From Boseongicola sp. SB0675_bin_26 (GTDB taxonomy: Bacteria > Pseudomonadota > Alphaproteobacteria > Rhodobacterales > Rhodobacteraceae), in assembly GCA_009843725.1 (NCBI GenBank), contig VYCX01000070.1, positions 1-8,761 on the forward strand: a DNA stretch of 8,761 nucleotides. The letters are read 5' to 3'. Numbering within the stretch: position 1 is the first letter of the stretch; every line of letters begins with the position of its first letter. The notes under the pieces were generated by a model, which saw nothing but the letters and a program-made list of their open reading frames with translations, was not told where the DNA came from and ran no database searches. The position numbers and the translations under genes are program-made. This document shows, one piece after another, positions 6,795-8,761 of this stretch.

Positions 6795-7103
6795 TCCGGG
6801 AAAGTGCGACAGACGGTCTCGCACCTCGGCGAACGCGTCAAGCCGCCCGACTGCCAGGCGGCCGGCCGAAGACCGGACGTGCAGGATGAAGGGCAGCGTC
6901 ACGGACACGGAGCTCGCGGCGACGACACGCTGCTCGAACGAGACGGTCGACCTTGCGCCGTCGGCGTCCACCTCGATCATGTTCCGGCCGACGAAGCGGC
7001 CGTAGCCGACAACGATCTGGATCCTGCGACCCTTGGCGAGACCGGAAAGGCCGCCAGCGCGCCGATTGACGGCCACGTCCTTCCAGCCACGCAGCTCCGT
7101 CAT
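6795..7103 (-). pseudogene. lpd: Decayed fragment of dihydrolipoamide dehydrogenase
   Basis: Read on the minus strand, this open frame gives about 103 residues that align with the FAD-domain region of dihydrolipoamide dehydrogenase (E3 subunit of the 2-oxoacid dehydrogenase complexes), roughly residues 85-190 of the E. coli protein as recalled. Matches: LRGWKD (E. coli IRTWKE), then GGLSGLAKGRR (GGLAGMAKGRK), VVGYGRFVGRNMIEV (VNGLGKFTGANTLEV), FEQRVVAASS (FDNAIIAAGS), LPFI (LPFI) and DAFAEVRDRL (DALELKEVPERL). Missing: the N-terminal FAD motif, the redox-active CXXXXC disulfide, the NAD domain and the dimerisation domain. The glycine of the AAGS motif is changed to serine, so even the remaining part is degraded. 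The ATG at 7103 falls inside the homologous stretch, so it is an accidental start. The coordinates mark only the recognisable homology. Another flavoprotein disulfide reductase is a less likely source. It lies between pyc and the ABC permease genes and is antisense to both. Confidence 0.7.
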
Positions 7104-7152
7104 GCGGCGCAGGCCCCGTTTTCCGGGACCTTGGCTGCAAATTCAGCCGCTC

Positions 7153-7188
7153 AGCGGAGGAAATCCGCTCAGCCCGCAAAGATTTGCG
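7153..7188 (+). promoter_or_regulatory. Two inverted repeats upstream of the ABC transporter (operator candidates)
   Basis: AGCGGA (7153-7158) and TCCGCT (7164-7169) form a perfect 6-bp inverted repeat around GGAAA. Six bases further on, CGCAAA-GA-TTTGCG (7175-7188) is a near-continuous palindrome with perfect 6-bp arms and a 2-base centre, the size and form of a dimeric repressor site. Both lie about 140-175 bases before the strong ribosome binding site of the mini-ORF. Neither is followed by a T run, so they are not typical terminators. I recognise no regulator family from the sequence. Confidence 0.35.
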
Positions 7189-7328
7189 AGAGCTTCCCTT
7201 CTCAACCGGATTTTCTGTGTCACTATCGGTGTACACATGCTGCCAGTACACGAACGAATCGCTCGAGTGAGCAGCCATTTCGCCCGGAACGCCAAGCGAC
7301 CTTTGAAGCAATCGCCAAGGAGCCCGAG

Positions 7329-7406
7329 ATGAGTTTCCACGAAAGGCCCCGACCGGACACGCGACAGGACGGTCCGTTCATCCCTTTCCGGTTCACGCCC
7401 GCCTGA
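7329..7406 (+). CDS. 25-residue mini-ORF with strong ribosome binding site, ahead of dppB
   Basis: AAGGAG at 7317-7322 sits 6 bases before ATG 7329, the best Shine-Dalgarno match in the window. The frame runs to TGA 7404-7406, 33 bases before the dppB start, whose own upstream sequence has no good ribosome binding site. The product (MSFHERPRPD at the start, PFIPFRFTPA at the end) has no signal peptide or membrane segment and belongs to no family I know. Options are a translated leader peptide that couples ribosomes to dppB, or the surviving start of a lost gene, perhaps a substrate-binding protein. Too short for a firm coding call. Confidence 0.4.
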   Translation: MSFHERPRPDTRQDGPFIPFRFTPA

Positions 7407-7439
7407 CGCGCAAAGGTCCCTGCCAGAGCACCCGGTCCC

Positions 7440-8384
7440 ATGTTGCGATACTCAGCCAAACGCCTTGGACTTGCCGTGGTCATCGTCTCGGTGGCGATGC
7501 TCCTCCTGTTCTGCATGATCTATCTCATTCCCGGCGATCCTGCAGCCGTGGCCCTCGGTCCGCGTGCGACCGAGGCAATGCGGGAAGGGCTTCGGATCAA
7601 GATGGGGCTCGACAAGCCCGTCTGGATCCAGTTCTGGAACTTCTTTTCCGCGGCATGGCAAGGCGATCTCGGGCGCGACGTGCTGTCTGACCGCCCCGTT
7701 GCAACGGTGGTCATGGAGCAGCTTCCATACACGCTGGCACTCATTTTGGGCGGAATCAGCTGGTCGGTGGCACTTGGCATTCCACTCGGCTGCTGGGCGG
7801 CGGTCGAACGCGGCACAATGGCTGATCGGATAGTCGGCGTCCTGTCCGTGGCGGTCATCGCGGTACCGTCCTTCGTCGTGGCCATCTACGCCCTTCTGAT
7901 CTTTGCCGTCGCCCTGCGCTGGCTTCCTGCCATTGGCGCCGGCGAGCCTGGCGACATCGGGGACCAGCTCGTCCACTTGATCCTTCCGTCCCTCGCAGTG
8001 GGGCTTGGCTGGGTTGGCTACATCGCCCGGATGGTCCGGGCTTCGATGCTCGAGGTCCTGGAATCGCAGCACATCAGGACTGCACGCGCCTTTGGCCTGC
8101 CGGAGCGCATGATCACCTATCGCTATGCGTTGACCATTGCCATCCTGCCGACCGTGACGCTGCTGGGGGTGGGCATCGGGCAGATGCTGTCGTCCGCGGT
8201 CTTTGCCGAGATCGTCTTTGCCCGGCCCGGCGTGGGCAAGCTTGTCTATGACGCGATTCTCACCCGCAACTACCCGCTCGTGACCGGTGCCGTGCTGGTC
8301 ACCACAATCCTCTTCGTCCTTCTCAACCTCGTGGCCGACCTGATCGTAGGAGCCTTGGATCCCCGTGTTCGCAGCCGTCTCTGA
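7440..8384 (+). CDS. dppB: ABC transporter permease, DppB/OppB type
   Basis: This 314-residue inner-membrane subunit of a peptide/nickel-type (DppB/OppB/GsiC) ABC importer pairs with a DppC-type partner to form the channel. It has the family's layout: a first membrane helix at about 9-29, LIPGDPA at 29-35, a large periplasmic segment with GDLGRD at 75-80, further hydrophobic spans at about 96-120, 131-158, 177-195, 236-258 and 280-304, and the cytoplasmic EAA loop (about 199-230, RASMLEVL through HIRTARAFGLP) that contacts the ATPase. It ends with the typical GALDPRVR. The ATG at 7440 starts directly at the normal MLRYSAKRLG opening. The region before it lacks a clear Shine-Dalgarno, so translation may depend on the upstream mini-ORF. 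Dipeptides, oligopeptides, glutathione, nickel and opines are all possible substrates, and sequence alone does not decide. Confidence 0.93.
   Translation: MLRYSAKRLGLAVVIVSVAMLLLFCMIYLIPGDPAAVALGPRATEAMREGLRIKMGLDKPVWIQFWNFFSAAWQGDLGRDVLSDRPVATVVMEQLPYTLALILGGISWSVALGIPLGCWAAVERGTMADRIVGVLSVAVIAVPSFVVAIYALLIFAVALRWLPAIGAGEPGDIGDQLVHLILPSLAVGLGWVGYIARMVRASMLEVLESQHIRTARAFGLPERMITYRYALTIAILPTVTLLGVGIGQMLSSAVFAEIVFARPGVGKLVYDAILTRNYPLVTGAVLVTTILFVLLNLVADLIVGALDPRVRSRL
8346..8352 (+). promoter_or_regulatory. Ribosome binding site for dppC inside the end of dppB
   Basis: GTAGGAG lies within the last codons of dppB, 12 bases before GTG 8365. The spacing is somewhat long, but it is the best Shine-Dalgarno in the area and favours the overlapping GTG start for the next gene over the ATGs at 8413 and 8416. 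Confidence 0.45.
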
Positions 8385-8761
8385 ACTCCGCAGGAACGAG
8401 CGGACGCGCACGATGATGCGCGTATTGAGGGAACCTCTCGGAGCGTTCGGCATCGCGCTGGTCCTCCTGATGGTGGGCGGCGCGATGTTTGCCGACTTTC
8501 TCACGTCATTTGATCCCTCGCGAATCTCTCCGCGCGACCGGTTCCAGGGACCATCCGTCGAGCACCTTCTTGGCACCGATCACCTGGGACGGGACCTGTT
8601 TTCCCGCGTTCTTCACGGCGGGCGCATTGCCCTTTCGGTCGCCCTTTTCGCAACGGCCACGTCATTGGCGATCGGGGTCGTGCTGGGCCTTGTTGCAGGC
8701 TACGGTCCGCGCTGGCTGGACGCCGTGATGCTCCTGCTGTTCGATTCGATCAAGAGCTTCC
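8365..8761 (+). CDS. dppC: ABC transporter permease, DppC/OppC type (partial, 3' end beyond window)
   Basis: This is the second channel subunit of the same peptide/nickel-type importer, cut by the right edge after 132 codons. It shows the family's N-terminal pattern: a short basic cytoplasmic start, a first membrane helix (about 25-46), FDPSRISP like the usual YDP element, then the signature LLGTDHLGRDLFSRVLHGGR at 68-87, followed by a second helix (about 88-112). The EAA loop is beyond the edge. The GTG at 8365 overlaps the dppB stop (8382-8384) by 20 bases, and a GTAGGAG ribosome binding site lies upstream, which suggests translational coupling. ATG 8413 or 8416 would give a protein 16 or 17 residues shorter and is also possible. 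ATPase genes (dppD/dppF type) would be expected downstream. Confidence 0.9.
   Translation, partial: MFAAVSELRRNERTRTMMRVLREPLGAFGIALVLLMVGGAMFADFLTSFDPSRISPRDRFQGPSVEHLLGTDHLGRDLFSRVLHGGRIALSVALFATATSLAIGVVLGLVAGYGPRWLDAVMLLLFDSIKSF

Larger units (their letters stand above)
6733..7328. other. Spacer between pyc and the ABC transporter genes
   Basis: About 600 bases with no intact gene. The central part holds the antisense lpd fragment. No clear rho-independent terminator follows pyc: there are GC-rich short repeats but no T run. The right third (7140-7260) contains two inverted repeats and a GTACAC direct repeat at 7231-7236 and 7246-7251. The promoter for the transporter genes should lie here, but I cannot point to a good -35/-10 pair. 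Confidence 0.5.

Noticed and set aside
6115..6795. Minus-strand open frames over the end of pyc
   Set aside because: They lie antisense to the conserved carrier domain of PYC, and their open length follows from the high GC content. Only the part beyond 6795, which matches lpd, was kept.
7231..7251. GTACAC direct repeat as an operator
   Set aside because: Two 6-bp copies 15 bases apart are too short to separate from chance. Mentioned only in the spacer description.
7452..8576. A 374-codon minus-strand frame across dppB and dppC
   Set aside because: It is a shadow of two clear permease genes. Its H-, D- and R-rich translation has no membrane or enzyme features.
1..8761. CRISPR array, tRNA/rRNA genes, riboswitch, defence or toxin-antitoxin system
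   Set aside because: I found no regularly spaced repeats, no cloverleaf-like or ribosomal sequence, no recognised riboswitch core, and no matching protein motifs on either strand.

Overview
The window is GC-rich and densely coding. It most resembles an alphaproteobacterium, probably Rhodobacteraceae-like. This rests on recalled protein families (the pyruvate carboxylase, the UvrD N-terminus and the IS630-type transposase), not on a search.

Layout from left to right. (1) At 1-283, on the minus strand, is the first 94 codons of a UvrD/PcrA-type DNA helicase that runs off the left edge. (2) Positions 284-1983 form a gene-poor stretch. It holds a possible small or broken ORF, a deleted IS630-family insertion sequence (about 685-1656) whose transposase has lost its middle, and an unidentified coding-like fragment. 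(3) At 1984-6732 are two intact plus-strand metabolic genes: an FMN-dependent L-lactate/alpha-hydroxy-acid dehydrogenase (lldD type) and a full-length 1147-residue pyruvate carboxylase (pyc). (4) At 6733-7439 is a second gene-poor stretch. It carries a minus-strand fragment of a dihydrolipoamide dehydrogenase (lpd) gene, two inverted repeats and a 25-codon mini-ORF with a strong Shine-Dalgarno sequence. (5) At 7440-8761 are two inner-membrane permease genes of a peptide/nickel-type ABC importer, dppB-like (complete) and dppC-like (cut by the right edge). They overlap, as expected for translational coupling.

Functional picture (inference): LldD would oxidise L-lactate or a related 2-hydroxy acid to pyruvate (or a 2-oxo acid), and PYC would carboxylate pyruvate to oxaloacetate. 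Together they would feed lactate carbon into the TCA cycle and gluconeogenesis. The DppBC pair imports an oligopeptide or similar solute. No substrate-binding protein gene lies upstream of it in this window.

The most notable observations are the lpd fragment hidden in an apparently empty spacer, the reconstructable ends and target site of the deleted IS630 element, a group of unusual substitutions in the carboxyltransferase domain of PYC, and the mini-ORF plus palindrome ahead of dppB. I see no CRISPR array, RNA gene, phage or defence system, and nothing I would call a new system.
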